From: Candidatus Saccharimonadota bacterium | Lineage (GTDB): Bacteria > Patescibacteriota > Saccharimonadia > Saccharimonadales > Saccharimonadaceae | Direction: 5' to 3' | Assembly (NCBI GenBank): GCA_017511925.1 | Contig: JAFWHS010000016.1 | Location: 51,299-115,298 of the forward strand | Length of the DNA: 64,000 nt | Shown: in pieces, positions 42,396 through 50,664 of the stretch | Numbering within the stretch: position 1 is the first letter of the stretch | Layout of the letters: the number at the start of each line of letters is the position of its first letter | Made by a program: the position numbers and the translations under genes | Notes under the pieces: model-generated | Databases searched by the model: none | What the model was told of the DNA's origin: nothing | The model's input: only the letters and a program-made list of their open reading frames with translations

Positions 42396-42772
42396 ACCAG
42401 CACCCCACTTACCGCTAAAATAATTCCCGCAATCGGCAACATCGGCACAAACGGCCATATCACAACCGTCACCAAACCAAACGCCGCCCATAATACAATA
42501 ATAATCGTACCAGTAATTAATAATATTAATCTGGCAAAGAATCCCACAATCCGCGAAATCAACCTATCCAAAAAAGCCCGAAACTTCACCTCCAAAGATA
42601 CAGCACCACTCACTCCCGCTGCTGATATTTGTCTGTATGGCTTAAATAATGTCTTTACCAAAGAAGGCATCGAGAAAAAATCTATCACATTCATAAACTT
42701 CTCTTTTATTTTGCGCACAAAAACGCCCCAACCAGCTGTATACCACCAGAAAAACATCTCGGCTATAACCAT
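42392..42772 (-). CDS. Small membrane protein coupled to AAA+ gene, unknown
   Basis: A 126-residue protein with an amphipathic middle (VIDFFSMPSLVKTLFKPYRQ) and two C-terminal hydrophobic helices (FFARLILLITGTIIIVLW; PFVPMLPIAGIILAVSGVLV). TATAAT (minus, 42779-42784) is 6 nt before the ATG. Its stop overlaps the AAA+ start by 4 bp, suggesting that the two proteins work together in the membrane; this is inference. Confidence 0.7.
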   Translation of the reverse strand: MVIAEMFFWWYTAGWGVFVRKIKEKFMNVIDFFSMPSLVKTLFKPYRQISAAGVSGAVSLEVKFRAFLDRLISRIVGFFARLILLITGTIIIVLWAAFGLVTVVIWPFVPMLPIAGIILAVSGVLV

Positions 42773-42789
42773 AAGTCTATTATATCAAA

Positions 42790-42811
42790 AATAAACCCTT
42801 TCGGGTTTATT
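42790..42811 (-). terminator. Terminator after the 34-residue gene
   Basis: Perfect 9-bp stem AATAAACCC/GGGTTTATT with a TTTC loop; weak T content on both sides. Confidence 0.7.
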
Positions 42812-42828
42812 TTAAATAATTACACCAA

Positions 42829-42933
42829 CTAACGACCATTTTTAAGACGTGGGTGCTTGCGCTTGTCGCTATGCTTGTGATTATTGTTGCGATTTTGCTT
42901 TGCAACTGGTTTCATTACAAATTTTCTTGCCAT
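42829..42933 (-). CDS. 34-residue very basic protein
   Basis: ATG at 42933 preceded by TGCTATAAT ending 6 nt upstream, stop TAG at 42829, terminator after. The product begins MARKFVMKPVAKQNRNNNHK and is Lys/Arg/His/Asn-rich, ending LKNGR. Size and charge are like a tiny ribosomal or RNA-binding protein, but no family is recognised. It lies between yebC and the AAA+ operon on the same strand. Confidence 0.65.
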   Translation of the reverse strand: MARKFVMKPVAKQNRNNNHKHSDKRKHPRLKNGR

Positions 42934-42950
42934 ATATATATTATAGCATA

Positions 42951-43652
42951 TTACTCTGCATTTGTATACACGTTGGTTACATCGTCAAGATCATCTATTG
43001 CGCCAAGTAACTTCTCAAGTTTCTCGGCATTCTCGCCTTCTACAGGTACGTACGAAGATGGTACATACTGCAATTCCGCTGAAGTCACATTAAGCCCCGC
43101 ATCAACCAATGCGCCGCGTACCTTCATCAAATCCGTTGCCGCCGTGTAAATCACAGTTTCATCATCTTCTTCCACAACATCTTCCGCTCCAGCCTCAAGC
43201 GCCACCATTAATGCATCCTCCCCCTTTTCAGAAATCTCAATCACTCCCTTTCGCACAAATTGGAACATCACGCTACCCGGGTCCGCCATGCGCCCACCGT
43301 TTTTGTCCAAAGTATGCCTCACTTCTGGCATCGTCCGGTTTTTATTATCAGTCGCCACTTCTATCACAATACCTACACCACCCGGCCCATAAGCCTCATA
43401 AACCTCTTCAATCAAAGCGGCTGCCGATTTGTCTGCCACTCTCGCAATTGCTCGCTCAATATTTGCCTTTGGCATATTTGCAAGACGCGCTTTTTCAAGC
43501 ACCATTGCAAGGCTCGGATTCATCGCCGGGTCAGTACCACCTCTAGCCGCAATCGCAATTTGATTACCAATTTTTGTGAACAAAGCCCCTCGCTTTGCAT
43601 CTACCACGGCTTTCTGCCGCTTAGTTGTCGCCCACTTACTATGTCCTGACAT
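42951..43652 (-). CDS. YebC/PmpR-family regulatory protein
   Basis: A 233-residue YebC/TACO1-type protein: MSGHSKWATTKRQKAVVDAK at the N terminus, ARGGTDPAMNPSLAMVLEKA, YEAYGPGGVGIVIEVATDN and the C-terminal LDDVTNVYTN. Family members act on transcription or on translation of difficult (for example proline) stretches. GGAG lies 7 nt before the ATG. In many bacteria it precedes ruvC; here ruvB is 7 kb away. Confidence 0.93.
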   Translation of the reverse strand: MSGHSKWATTKRQKAVVDAKRGALFTKIGNQIAIAARGGTDPAMNPSLAMVLEKARLANMPKANIERAIARVADKSAAALIEEVYEAYGPGGVGIVIEVATDNKNRTMPEVRHTLDKNGGRMADPGSVMFQFVRKGVIEISEKGEDALMVALEAGAEDVVEEDDETVIYTAATDLMKVRGALVDAGLNVTSAELQYVPSSYVPVEGENAEKLEKLLGAIDDLDDVTNVYTNAE

Positions 43653-43775
43653 AAAATTACTCCAAAAAATAGTTGATATTGATCTTATCTATAATTATAC
43701 CATAATTCTATAGACAGCTAAATTTATTTAAACTTCATCTAGAGTTTGTACTAAATATATGTTATAATAAACAGC

Positions 43776-43861
43776 GGAAAGGTGGCCGAGTGGTTGAAGG
43801 CACTGGTCTTGAAAACCAGAGACGGAAACGTCCGCAGGTTCGAATCCTGTCCTTTCCGCCA
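43776..43861 (+). tRNA. tRNA-Ser (UGA)
   Basis: Class II tRNA with a long variable arm (GACGGAAACGTC), acceptor GGAAAGG/CCTTTCC, anticodon stem CTGGT/ACCAG with TGA in the loop, G73, encoded CCA. TATAAT lies a few bases upstream. Confidence 0.95.
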
Positions 43862-43880
43862 AAATTATATTTTTTTACAC

Positions 43881-43903
43881 CGCATCACTATATGCGATTT
43901 TTT
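43881..43903 (+). terminator. Terminator after tRNA-Ser
   Basis: Short stem CGCAT/ATGCG followed by a T-rich run. Confidence 0.65.
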
Positions 43904-43988
43904 ATTTTTCAAAAATATGTTATAATAATAAAATCCGAAAGGTGCACATTAAAAAGAAGAGTTCAAAAAATTATAAGGGGGAATAATT

Positions 43989-45536
43989 ATGAAAAAAATT
44001 TGCACAATTTTAATGTCAATCATCATTTGTCTCGCTTTTTCTTTTAATGCCTTGGCAATGGATATCAACAGTCCGTACTATCCACTTAGCATTCATTTGT
44101 CAGACCCAGACGAAGAAGCACTGGTAATGCGTTTACTCAGATGGCGATATGAAAAAGAATATTTAGAGGAACATGGTATCATAAGTGACGACTTAGACAA
44201 CTCCGCCAGATACAACGATTATATTTCTCTTTCCTATTCATCTCCATCTCCTCCAGTAATCGGCACTAAACATATCAGCGGCTTTTTTACTGACGTTCAT
44301 ACTAATGGTGGAAAAATAAAACTTTTTGGCGATAGAAAACTCAGAATGCACATAAATGATAATGAAGAGACTATAAGAAAAATTTATAAAGATGTGCCGT
44401 TCTTCCAGGATCAAATCAAAAAAGCAAAGGAATATCAATCAACACGTGATCAAATTGCATACATCAATAATTTCATGTGTGATTTTCTAGAATATGGCTA
44501 TGCCACACCAGAGCAACAAGAAAAAAATCCCGGTATTAACGGTTTAAAAACCGGCATCAGTCTCATGATCACAAGCGGTAAAGCAATATGTAGTGGATAC
44601 GTAGATATGGCAAACACTTTCTTAACACTACTAGATATACCAAACTGTATCATGTCATCTAAATCCGGCCACCACAGCTGGAATTATGTCTACGTTGATG
44701 GCAAATGGAGACATCTCGATGTGACATGGAATGACTCCTCTTCTACTAGAGATACTTACTTTCTAATCGATGAAATACATCAAGTCCGTTCTCACGACTG
44801 GACAGACTATTTCACTGATTACAACCAAAAGATCCTAGATAAAGCTGTTCCCATCGAAAAAAACATGGGGCCAGACATTAAAGCCGCTGTCTATGCCGAA
44901 TTCGATGAAATGCTAAGTCAAGAAGATCTTTCTTCTCTGTCTGAGGATTATATCCGTCGCGCCATCGTGCCTAAATACTGCAGCAAAAAATGGCAGCTAG
45001 CACCAGATGATATTCTAAATCTAAGCGATCTAGAAGCTCCTGTTACCCGCAAAGACTTTTGCAGGATTATGGCTCAAACTATTGAAAAAATTACTAATAA
45101 AACAATGGCTGAGATTCTGCAAGAAAAACAAATTCTAGGAAAACAGGTTAATTTCCTAGACACAGATGACGCGAACGTAGTCGCCTTAGCAAAACTTGGA
45201 ATAGTCGCCGGCACAGACGCCAATCATTTCAATCCAGACGGTTATGTCAACAAAGTACAACTTGCAGTATTTACTGGCAGAATCGCCGAAAAAGTCTTTA
45301 ACGTAGACACAAAATCCCAAACATTAGACTGGTCCAGCAAAGTGTTTATTGCCGAACGAGATACCATCATGAATTCATGGTATAAAGACGACATTGCCTG
45401 GGCGTCTATACATGGCATCACCGACAAAAATATCCCTGATGCGTGGTATACAACCGTGGCTTATCGTCCGGACGAGCTCAAATCCTACACTGAAGCTCTA
45501 GATGTAGCAAACAAATTATATGTAATTTTCAAATAA
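43989..45536 (+). CDS. Secreted transglutaminase-like protein with SLH-like C terminus
   Basis: A 515-residue exported protein. Signal peptide KKICTILMSIIICLAFSFNALA. A transglutaminase/cysteine-protease-like core spans residues about 130-270: Cys in GKAICSGYVDMANTF, His in GHHSWNYVYVDGKWRHLDVTW and the following Asp form the triad. The C-terminal 150 residues (VTRKDFCRIMAQ, LAKLGIVAGTDANHFNPDG, VNKVQLAVFTGR, WASIHGIT) resemble S-layer-homology repeats. It probably cleaves or cross-links cell-wall or host proteins (inference). GGGGGA precedes the ATG; TGtTATAAT at 43919-43926 gives a leader of about 55 nt. The domain pair is common in Firmicutes, so transfer is possible. Confidence 0.82.
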   Translation: MKKICTILMSIIICLAFSFNALAMDINSPYYPLSIHLSDPDEEALVMRLLRWRYEKEYLEEHGIISDDLDNSARYNDYISLSYSSPSPPVIGTKHISGFFTDVHTNGGKIKLFGDRKLRMHINDNEETIRKIYKDVPFFQDQIKKAKEYQSTRDQIAYINNFMCDFLEYGYATPEQQEKNPGINGLKTGISLMITSGKAICSGYVDMANTFLTLLDIPNCIMSSKSGHHSWNYVYVDGKWRHLDVTWNDSSSTRDTYFLIDEIHQVRSHDWTDYFTDYNQKILDKAVPIEKNMGPDIKAAVYAEFDEMLSQEDLSSLSEDYIRRAIVPKYCSKKWQLAPDDILNLSDLEAPVTRKDFCRIMAQTIEKITNKTMAEILQEKQILGKQVNFLDTDDANVVALAKLGIVAGTDANHFNPDGYVNKVQLAVFTGRIAEKVFNVDTKSQTLDWSSKVFIAERDTIMNSWYKDDIAWASIHGITDKNIPDAWYTTVAYRPDELKSYTEALDVANKLYVIFK

Positions 45537-45550
45537 CCCGAACTCTTCTT

Positions 45551-45578
45551 ACTCCCAGATTTCATCTGGGAGTTTTTC
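45551..45578 (+). terminator. Terminator after the transglutaminase-like gene
   Basis: Perfect 10-bp stem ACTCCCAGAT/ATCTGGGAGT with a TTC loop, then a T-run. It overlaps the 3' end of the convergent comEC. Confidence 0.92.
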
Positions 45579-47025
45579 TTTTACGCGGTTTATCTCTTAA
45601 CTTACAAAATCCCACTACTGCCAATATTCCGCTATAGATCAAAAACACCCACCATTGATATGGTTCAATTGTCACCAAAAATTGTCGCATTTCACCAAAA
45701 AATTCCACCACCACAATATGGAAATCTAGCAACTTTGTAGCACACCAACCCACCACTGCCTCAACACCGGGCATACCTGCCACCACGCCAGCCAAAAAAG
45801 TTAGCCCCATCGCATAAGGTAATGTTGGCAAAAGTAATAAATTTGCTACTACTGATATTAAAGATACCGTACCATAATAATATAAGATTATTGGTAAAGT
45901 CATAATCGTCGCCGCAGTCGTCGTAATTATCATTTCCGCCACAAATCCTGGCTTTTTCTGTCCATAAAAAATTCTCTTTAATCCAGGCCCCAAAATCATA
46001 ATTCCCGCAAAACTCGCAAAAGACAAAAACCAGCCCAAATTTATAATAAACATTGGGTTAATCATCAATGTCCCCGCCGCCACCATCAAAATTATTCTCC
46101 ATGGCGCAATTTTTCTCCCCACATACCACGCCAGTAAAGTCAAAATTGCCATTATTCCAGCCCTCATTATAGAAGGCGTCCACCCCACCATTGCCATAAA
46201 GATTACAATAAACAATACCGAAAACAACAACCCCGCAAATCGCGATAATTTTTCAAAAATCTTCCGCGCAATCTCCACCAAAATAGACAGGTGCGCCCCA
46301 CTTGCCACTACCATATGTACGAGCCCTACTACTCTCAATTTTTCAGAAAGTTCATCCGGCAAACCAGATTTCATTCCTAACAAATATGACAGCCCCAAAT
46401 TTGCTTCCGGCTCCGGCACCAATTGTTTCGCCCTCTTAGCAAACCAATTTCTCAATTTCAAAATCAAATCACCCGGCTCCGGCCGCATCCATGATAAGAT
46501 CCTAGGCCTGTACATATACCCTGAATAAGTGCCAAATCCTTCCGACATTTTTCCGCTCAAAACCATTTCATCCCCTCGTCCCAACTCTTCATTCTTATAC
46601 TCAGAAATATACAAATTCCCTCTCGTTTCGTATTCCCCATTCTCACCGAATTTCAAATTTTTTAACTTAAATTTCGTGCCGCCCTCATCCGTTTCTGGAT
46701 CACCATCTATTACGCCTCTAACCACCACAGTCTGGCCATAAAATTGTCGCACATAACTCTCGCCCTCAAGCTCCTTTGCCGAACGAAAAAACGCCAATGT
46801 CATACCTGCAATTAATACCACTATTACAAATAGAAATTTCGGTTTTATATATGAATATACCAAAATTATGGCTACAAATATTATCCATACTGGCGAAACA
46901 AAATAATTAATCCTAAACACCAGCGCCAATATTGCACCCAGTATCACACCCACACATCCCACTACTACAAACCATGATTGATGCACTGCCCCCAAAATAA
47001 AATCTTTCAATTCTACCTTCTTCAT
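45562..47025 (-). CDS. comEC: ComEC/Rec2-family DNA-uptake channel
   Basis: A 487-residue polytopic protein: N-terminal membrane helices, an OB-like DUF4131 domain (TVVVRGVIDGDPETDEGG, about residues 95-170) and the competence domain with the signature VHMVVASGAHLSILVEI and GWTPSIMRAGIMAIL. The C-terminal metallo-beta-lactamase domain of full ComEC is absent; the protein ends in a basic tail. ComEC passes single-stranded DNA across the membrane in natural competence, in line with PilB, pseudopilins and RecA here. No Shine-Dalgarno; a weak TGCTAGGTT box lies 6 nt before the ATG. Confidence 0.88.
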   Translation of the reverse strand: MKKVELKDFILGAVHQSWFVVVGCVGVILGAILALVFRINYFVSPVWIIFVAIILVYSYIKPKFLFVIVVLIAGMTLAFFRSAKELEGESYVRQFYGQTVVVRGVIDGDPETDEGGTKFKLKNLKFGENGEYETRGNLYISEYKNEELGRGDEMVLSGKMSEGFGTYSGYMYRPRILSWMRPEPGDLILKLRNWFAKRAKQLVPEPEANLGLSYLLGMKSGLPDELSEKLRVVGLVHMVVASGAHLSILVEIARKIFEKLSRFAGLLFSVLFIVIFMAMVGWTPSIMRAGIMAILTLLAWYVGRKIAPWRIILMVAAGTLMINPMFIINLGWFLSFASFAGIMILGPGLKRIFYGQKKPGFVAEMIITTTAATIMTLPIILYYYGTVSLISVVANLLLLPTLPYAMGLTFLAGVVAGMPGVEAVVGWCATKLLDFHIVVVEFFGEMRQFLVTIEPYQWWVFLIYSGILAVVGFCKLRDKPRKRKTPR

Positions 47026-47119
47026 GCAAGAAACCTAGCACCAGTAGCCTTATTCTTCAACCCCCTCTTGACAAAAACAATATTCATTTTATCCTTATTC
47101 CATGCTATAATACCCCTAT

Positions 47120-47196
<77 letters not shown>

Positions 47197-47276
47197 AAAG
47201 CTAAAAATACAACTTGTTGTATTTTTAGGTTTTGGATACCGCCCGGCTAGATCCTTCATCGTGCCGGGTGTACCAA
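47197..47276 (+). repeat. tRNA-Arg(CCG) trailer: palindrome, inverted copy, direct 3'-end copy
   Basis: Right after CCA there is a perfect 12-bp palindrome CTAAAAATACAA/TTGTATTTTTAG (47201-47228) that extends, past one mismatch, into the CCAAAA/TTTTGG ends. An imperfect inverted copy of the acceptor end (GGATACCGCCCGGC) follows, then a 19-base direct copy of the tRNA 3' end (47258-47276, identical to 47179-47197), 79 bp downstream of the first. Confidence 0.88.
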
Positions 47277-47278
47277 TC

Positions 47279-47307
47279 TTGACTTTTTAGCATAAGTGTG
47301 ATATAAT
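47279..47307 (+). promoter_or_regulatory. Promoter of the 92-residue gene
   Basis: TTGACT, 17 bp, TATAAT with TG before the -10. Its -35 begins 2 bases after the tRNA 3'-end copy. Confidence 0.8.
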
Positions 47308-47340
47308 CAAAAGATAGTATACTTACAAGGGGGTAAAACT

Positions 47341-47619
47341 ATGTACATTGTTGGAGCTTCTAACTTAGATAATCAACGAAGGATAGATATAACTGGATTA
47401 TTTGAACATAAACCAGAAAAAGTCACTTTAGTGATAGAACCCGAAAACAGAGAATTCGTCAGAGTTTTATTGGGTCCACAAAACTTCGGAGAAAATCGAA
47501 AGGTAGAAAGAGGAAGTCGTTTGATAATTCCAAATTGGATAGTAAAACTCTACCCGAACACAAATCGAGTTTTACTATTTACGGATGGCAATGACAAACA
47601 TTATTTAAAATTTGAGTAA
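47341..47619 (+). CDS. Small beta-rich protein, unknown
   Basis: A 92-residue protein, probably all-beta (KVTLVIEPENREFVRVLLG, LIIPNWIVKLYPNTNRVLLF), with no membrane segment. No family recognised. A GGGGG-type ribosome site is placed 8 nt before the ATG; promoter and terminator frame the gene as a separate unit between two tRNA-Arg loci. Confidence 0.65.
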   Translation: MYIVGASNLDNQRRIDITGLFEHKPEKVTLVIEPENREFVRVLLGPQNFGENRKVERGSRLIIPNWIVKLYPNTNRVLLFTDGNDKHYLKFE

Positions 47620-47630
47620 TCTCCTAACTA

Positions 47631-47657
47631 TGCCGAGCGCAACGCTCGGCATTTTTT
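47631..47657 (+). terminator. Terminator after the 92-residue gene
   Basis: Perfect 9-bp stem TGCCGAGCG/CGCTCGGCA followed by six T residues. Confidence 0.93.
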
Positions 47658-47702
47658 CTCCGCATCTCTTAAAATATGCTAAAATATATCTATACTTGAC
47701 AT

Positions 47703-47779
47703 GCACCCGTAGCTCAGTGGATTAGAGCGTCTGTCTTCGGAACAGAAAGTCGTGGGTTCGAATCCCTCCGGGTGTACCA
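47703..47779 (+). tRNA. tRNA-Arg (UCG)
   Basis: Acceptor GCACCCG/CGGGTGT, anticodon stem TCTGT/ACAGA, loop CTTCGGA with anticodon TCG, A73, encoded CCA. Closely related to tRNA-Arg(CCG) 583 bp upstream. Confidence 0.94.
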
Positions 47780-47858
47780 AATGAACAAGAATATAAGCTT
47801 GCTTATATTCTTTTTATTTGTAACCCAAATGGGATATTTTATCCCTCCGGGTGTACCA
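47780..47858 (+). repeat. tRNA-Arg(UCG) trailer: palindrome, inverted copy, direct 3'-end copy
   Basis: A perfect 12-bp palindrome AAGAATATAAGC/GCTTATATTCTT (47787-47812) with a T-rich end is flanked by CAAAT/ATTTG. Then comes an imperfect inverted copy of the tRNA end (GTAACCC, GGGAT) and an 18-base direct copy of the 3' end (47841-47858, identical to 47762-47779). The offset is again 79 bp although the palindrome sequence differs from that at 47201. Confidence 0.88.
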
Positions 47859-47891
47859 TTTTTTTATCCATTTTATGCTAAAATAATAACC

Positions 47892-49550
47892 ATGAACATC
47901 TTCGGAAAATTTCTAAAACCAAATAAGCAAACTCCAGTCCAAAATCCCAACCAGCCAAATTGGGACTCTCTGCAAAATATGCCCTTTAATGACGAAAAAG
48001 AACCCGCCAACAAAGAAACTATTCCGCCAAACCTTCGCCAACAAGATAAACTCATCAAAACTATCTTCACCGGTAACACCAGGGTTCTTAATCAAGATTC
48101 AGTCGAAGTTACCGAAGAAGAGCGTGAAGATTTTCTCGAACTCGTCGCCAACCACTCTATTACCGAAGAACATTTCAACAATGTTATCTCCCATATTAAC
48201 GGCCCTTGGATGCGCAAACACCCCAATGTTATTTTTGATGAAAAAATCAACGGTGACAAACATCTCAGCAGAATCCTCGCCTACAATACAGACCTCGGTT
48301 TCAACAATTACAACGCCACAACTGGCGATTCTCTCACCAAGTTCATCAAACGCTATCCTAATCCAGCTGACTTTGAAAATGCCAGCACCCTCTTCCTTCA
48401 GATGATTAAAAATAACAATACTCCGTCCAAATATCAAGAATATCTTGAATCTATGCGCAACTTTAAACATATTGTCTACGGTAAAAAACAAGAATATTTT
48501 GATCAAGCCAAAGCACTTCAGCAAGAAGCCTTGTTAAAATATCCCCAAGCTCAGCCAGAAACTTCAAACACTTTAAAACCTATCGAATCTCTCCTCGAGT
48601 CTGCCACCTTCGACAATGATGCTTTTATTCAAAACGGTCACGAATATCACCTAACTAAAAAACACTTAGAACAGGCCGGGCTCACTCCACACCACGAACT
48701 AATAATGGAAAACAACCGCATTGGCTTCTCAAACTCTTTCAAAGTTCAAGGGCACGATGCATGTCTTGGTTACGTCGAAACTCCCGACGGCAAAGTTACG
48801 GTACGTCCATATTATAGATCTAATTCTGCTGGAATTTGGCGATATATGCCAGACTATGTAGCTGAAGAAAATGGTGAAATAAATTGGTTCGGCAAAGGAT
48901 ATAGCGAAGAGAGCCTTACTCTGCCATTTGAATTTCAACAAAAGCTCAATCAGATAGCCGAACAACCTCCAGCCAATCTTAGCAATTCTATGCCAGATTT
49001 CTTCTTCGCTGGCGCCGCTCATAGGTATACTTCCAGAAACGAATACCTGGATAATTTACAAAGTGGCAGTTTAAGAGGTGATTTTTATAGAGAAGTTGCC
49101 GGCAGACCCAGCTATGACTTCGGCCACATATCAAAAATCAAAGAATCGCCTGATCAACTCGACATTACCGGCCCCATTTCTCCAAATTTTAACCATCAAA
49201 TCGACGCTTCTTCTACTTACACTAGAGAATATGGTGAAATTTCTTCCAAACTTTACCCATCACAAGATCACAATCTTCGCTATACCATGAGCGAAACAGA
49301 AGAGGACGGCGAGTTAAGAGCTTGGCTTAGCGGCATTGAAGTCTCCAGCTCCAGACTCACCTCTACAGGTTGCCGTGCCGAATATGCATCTATCGGCGAT
49401 ATTGGTACACCATTACACGAATATAGAAGTATGGCCGACGGCTACGGAGAAGAAATCGCCCCAGGCAGGCGTTACGTAAACATGTGGTCAAACTATCTCT
49501 CCAAAATGCCTCTCATTCGCCGCTATCTAAACACTATCAATAATAAGTAG
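47892..49550 (+). CDS. Large soluble protein, unknown
   Basis: A 552-residue protein with no signal peptide or membrane helix. The N terminus is Asn/Pro/Gln-rich; residues about 50-230 are helical (VTEEEREDFLELVANHSITE); the C-terminal half has mixed strands with many Tyr, Arg and acidic residues and ends NMWSNYLSKMPLIRRYL. No family recognised. The ATG at 47892 follows TGCTAAAAT by 7 nt and has no Shine-Dalgarno, so it is probably leaderless; a frame upstream would read through the tRNA trailer. Confidence 0.7.
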   Translation: MNIFGKFLKPNKQTPVQNPNQPNWDSLQNMPFNDEKEPANKETIPPNLRQQDKLIKTIFTGNTRVLNQDSVEVTEEEREDFLELVANHSITEEHFNNVISHINGPWMRKHPNVIFDEKINGDKHLSRILAYNTDLGFNNYNATTGDSLTKFIKRYPNPADFENASTLFLQMIKNNNTPSKYQEYLESMRNFKHIVYGKKQEYFDQAKALQQEALLKYPQAQPETSNTLKPIESLLESATFDNDAFIQNGHEYHLTKKHLEQAGLTPHHELIMENNRIGFSNSFKVQGHDACLGYVETPDGKVTVRPYYRSNSAGIWRYMPDYVAEENGEINWFGKGYSEESLTLPFEFQQKLNQIAEQPPANLSNSMPDFFFAGAAHRYTSRNEYLDNLQSGSLRGDFYREVAGRPSYDFGHISKIKESPDQLDITGPISPNFNHQIDASSTYTREYGEISSKLYPSQDHNLRYTMSETEEDGELRAWLSGIEVSSSRLTSTGCRAEYASIGDIGTPLHEYRSMADGYGEEIAPGRRYVNMWSNYLSKMPLIRRYLNTINNK

Positions 49551-49585
49551 CATTCTGCGCAAAAGTATGATATAATACAAAAAGT

Positions 49586-49662
49586 GGTACCGTAGCTCAG
49601 CTGGTTAGAGCGTGGGACTCATAAGCCCAAGGTCACTGGTTCAAGCCCAGTCGGTACTACCA
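49586..49662 (+). tRNA. tRNA-Met, elongator (CAU)
   Basis: Acceptor GGTACCG/CGGTACT (fully paired, unlike the initiator), loop CTCATAA with anticodon CAT, encoded CCA. The last anticodon-stem pair is A-G. A CAU-type Ile2 tRNA cannot be fully excluded, but tRNA-Ile(UAU) already reads AUA. Confidence 0.9.
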
Positions 49663-49669
49663 TAAAATT

Positions 49670-50059
49670 ATGACAAACAAAAAAGGCTTCACCATTTTAG
49701 AAATAGTTATCGTAGTGATTTTCGCATCACTATTTTTTATTATATTCTTCATGCAAAAAGCCAACCTAGATGCCATGTATCGCGATGAAACTCGCAAAAC
49801 TGCCATCAACGCCATGTATTATGCACTTGAAAAAGATTTCTACCCCAAAAACGGCTACTATCCTGAATACATATCTAAGGAAAATATTTCAGTCATCGAC
49901 CCAAATCTTTGGACAGATCCTTCCGGCTACCAACTCGGCGAACCAGAAAGCTCCTATTCATACCAACCAGCCAACTGTAGTCAAGGTCAATGCCAAGAAT
50001 TCATCTTAAAAGCAAACTTAGAAAAAGAAGACTCTTATATAAAGACCAGCCAAAATTAA
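49670..50059 (+). CDS. Type IV pilin-like protein
   Basis: A 129-residue prepilin: MTNKKGFTILEIVIVVIFAS with short leader, cleavage after Gly and Glu+5, then a small globular domain with two Cys near the C terminus (ANCSQGQCQEF). The ATG is only 7 nt after the CCA of tRNA-Met, with no room for its own promoter, so the mRNA must come from the tRNA transcript and be freed by 3'-end processing, giving a nearly leaderless message. Ends convergent with the next gene (4-bp overlap). Confidence 0.87.
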   Translation: MTNKKGFTILEIVIVVIFASLFFIIFFMQKANLDAMYRDETRKTAINAMYYALEKDFYPKNGYYPEYISKENISVIDPNLWTDPSGYQLGEPESSYSYQPANCSQGQCQEFILKANLEKEDSYIKTSQN

Positions 50060-50634
50060 TCCTTAGACTTGGCTGTCTTTTTCTTCGCTTCCGTAATCAT
50101 TTTCGAAACTTCCCTGAGTTCACTTGGTGATATATCTGAATAAGGGAAAGTATAAGTAGTCTCATCCCCCACCGTAGACAATCTTAATGTTCCATAACGA
50201 AACAACTTTTGCACCAAACCACTTTGGCTAAAGCTCGCATCCTCCACCGACCCTAAGTCTATCATATTAAAAGAGGTGACCATCGGCGATTTCATTACCA
50301 TTTGTATAGCCCGCTTATTCGTGACAAAAAGTCTATTGCCATTATAAATCATCAAAGCAACCACACCGATCAACAAAGCTGCCACCACCAAAACTGCCAA
50401 AATTATAAACACAAAATTCCGCCCCATCTCATCAAGATTATTTTGTCCAACTAGCACTATCAAAAAAGCCAACAATGCCAAAACCAAACCAGCTGTCACT
50501 CCGCCAACTATCATAAACAAACAAACTTTCGCCCTCTTAAAGGCAAATTCCACATACTCGCCATCGTCCAACTTCAAAAACGGGAAATCTTTTTTACTTC
50601 TCGCATGACGAATTTTTGCTAAGCCCTCATCCAT
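50056..50634 (-). CDS. Membrane protein with bacterial PH (bPH2-like) domain
   Basis: A 192-residue protein: two adjacent membrane helices (residues about 37-60 and 74-98), then a PH-like beta domain (GNRLFVTNKRAIQMVMKS, IDLGSVEDASFSQSGL, FRYGTLRLSTVGDE), as in YdbS/DUF304 proteins. The tail is Lys-rich. Function unknown, probably membrane-associated. AAGGAG precedes the ATG and a TATAAT is about 20 nt further up. Confidence 0.75.
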   Translation of the reverse strand: MDEGLAKIRHARSKKDFPFLKLDDGEYVEFAFKRAKVCLFMIVGGVTAGLVLALLAFLIVLVGQNNLDEMGRNFVFIILAVLVVAALLIGVVALMIYNGNRLFVTNKRAIQMVMKSPMVTSFNMIDLGSVEDASFSQSGLVQKLFRYGTLRLSTVGDETTYTFPYSDISPSELREVSKMITEAKKKTAKSKD

Positions 50635-50664
50635 GATAACTCCTTTTTATAATTATATCATATT

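Noticed and set aside
47197..47276. The tRNA trailer as only an intrinsic terminator
   Set aside because: The palindrome could terminate, but this does not explain the inverted and direct copies of the tRNA end, nor the tRNA-Ile case without a T-run.
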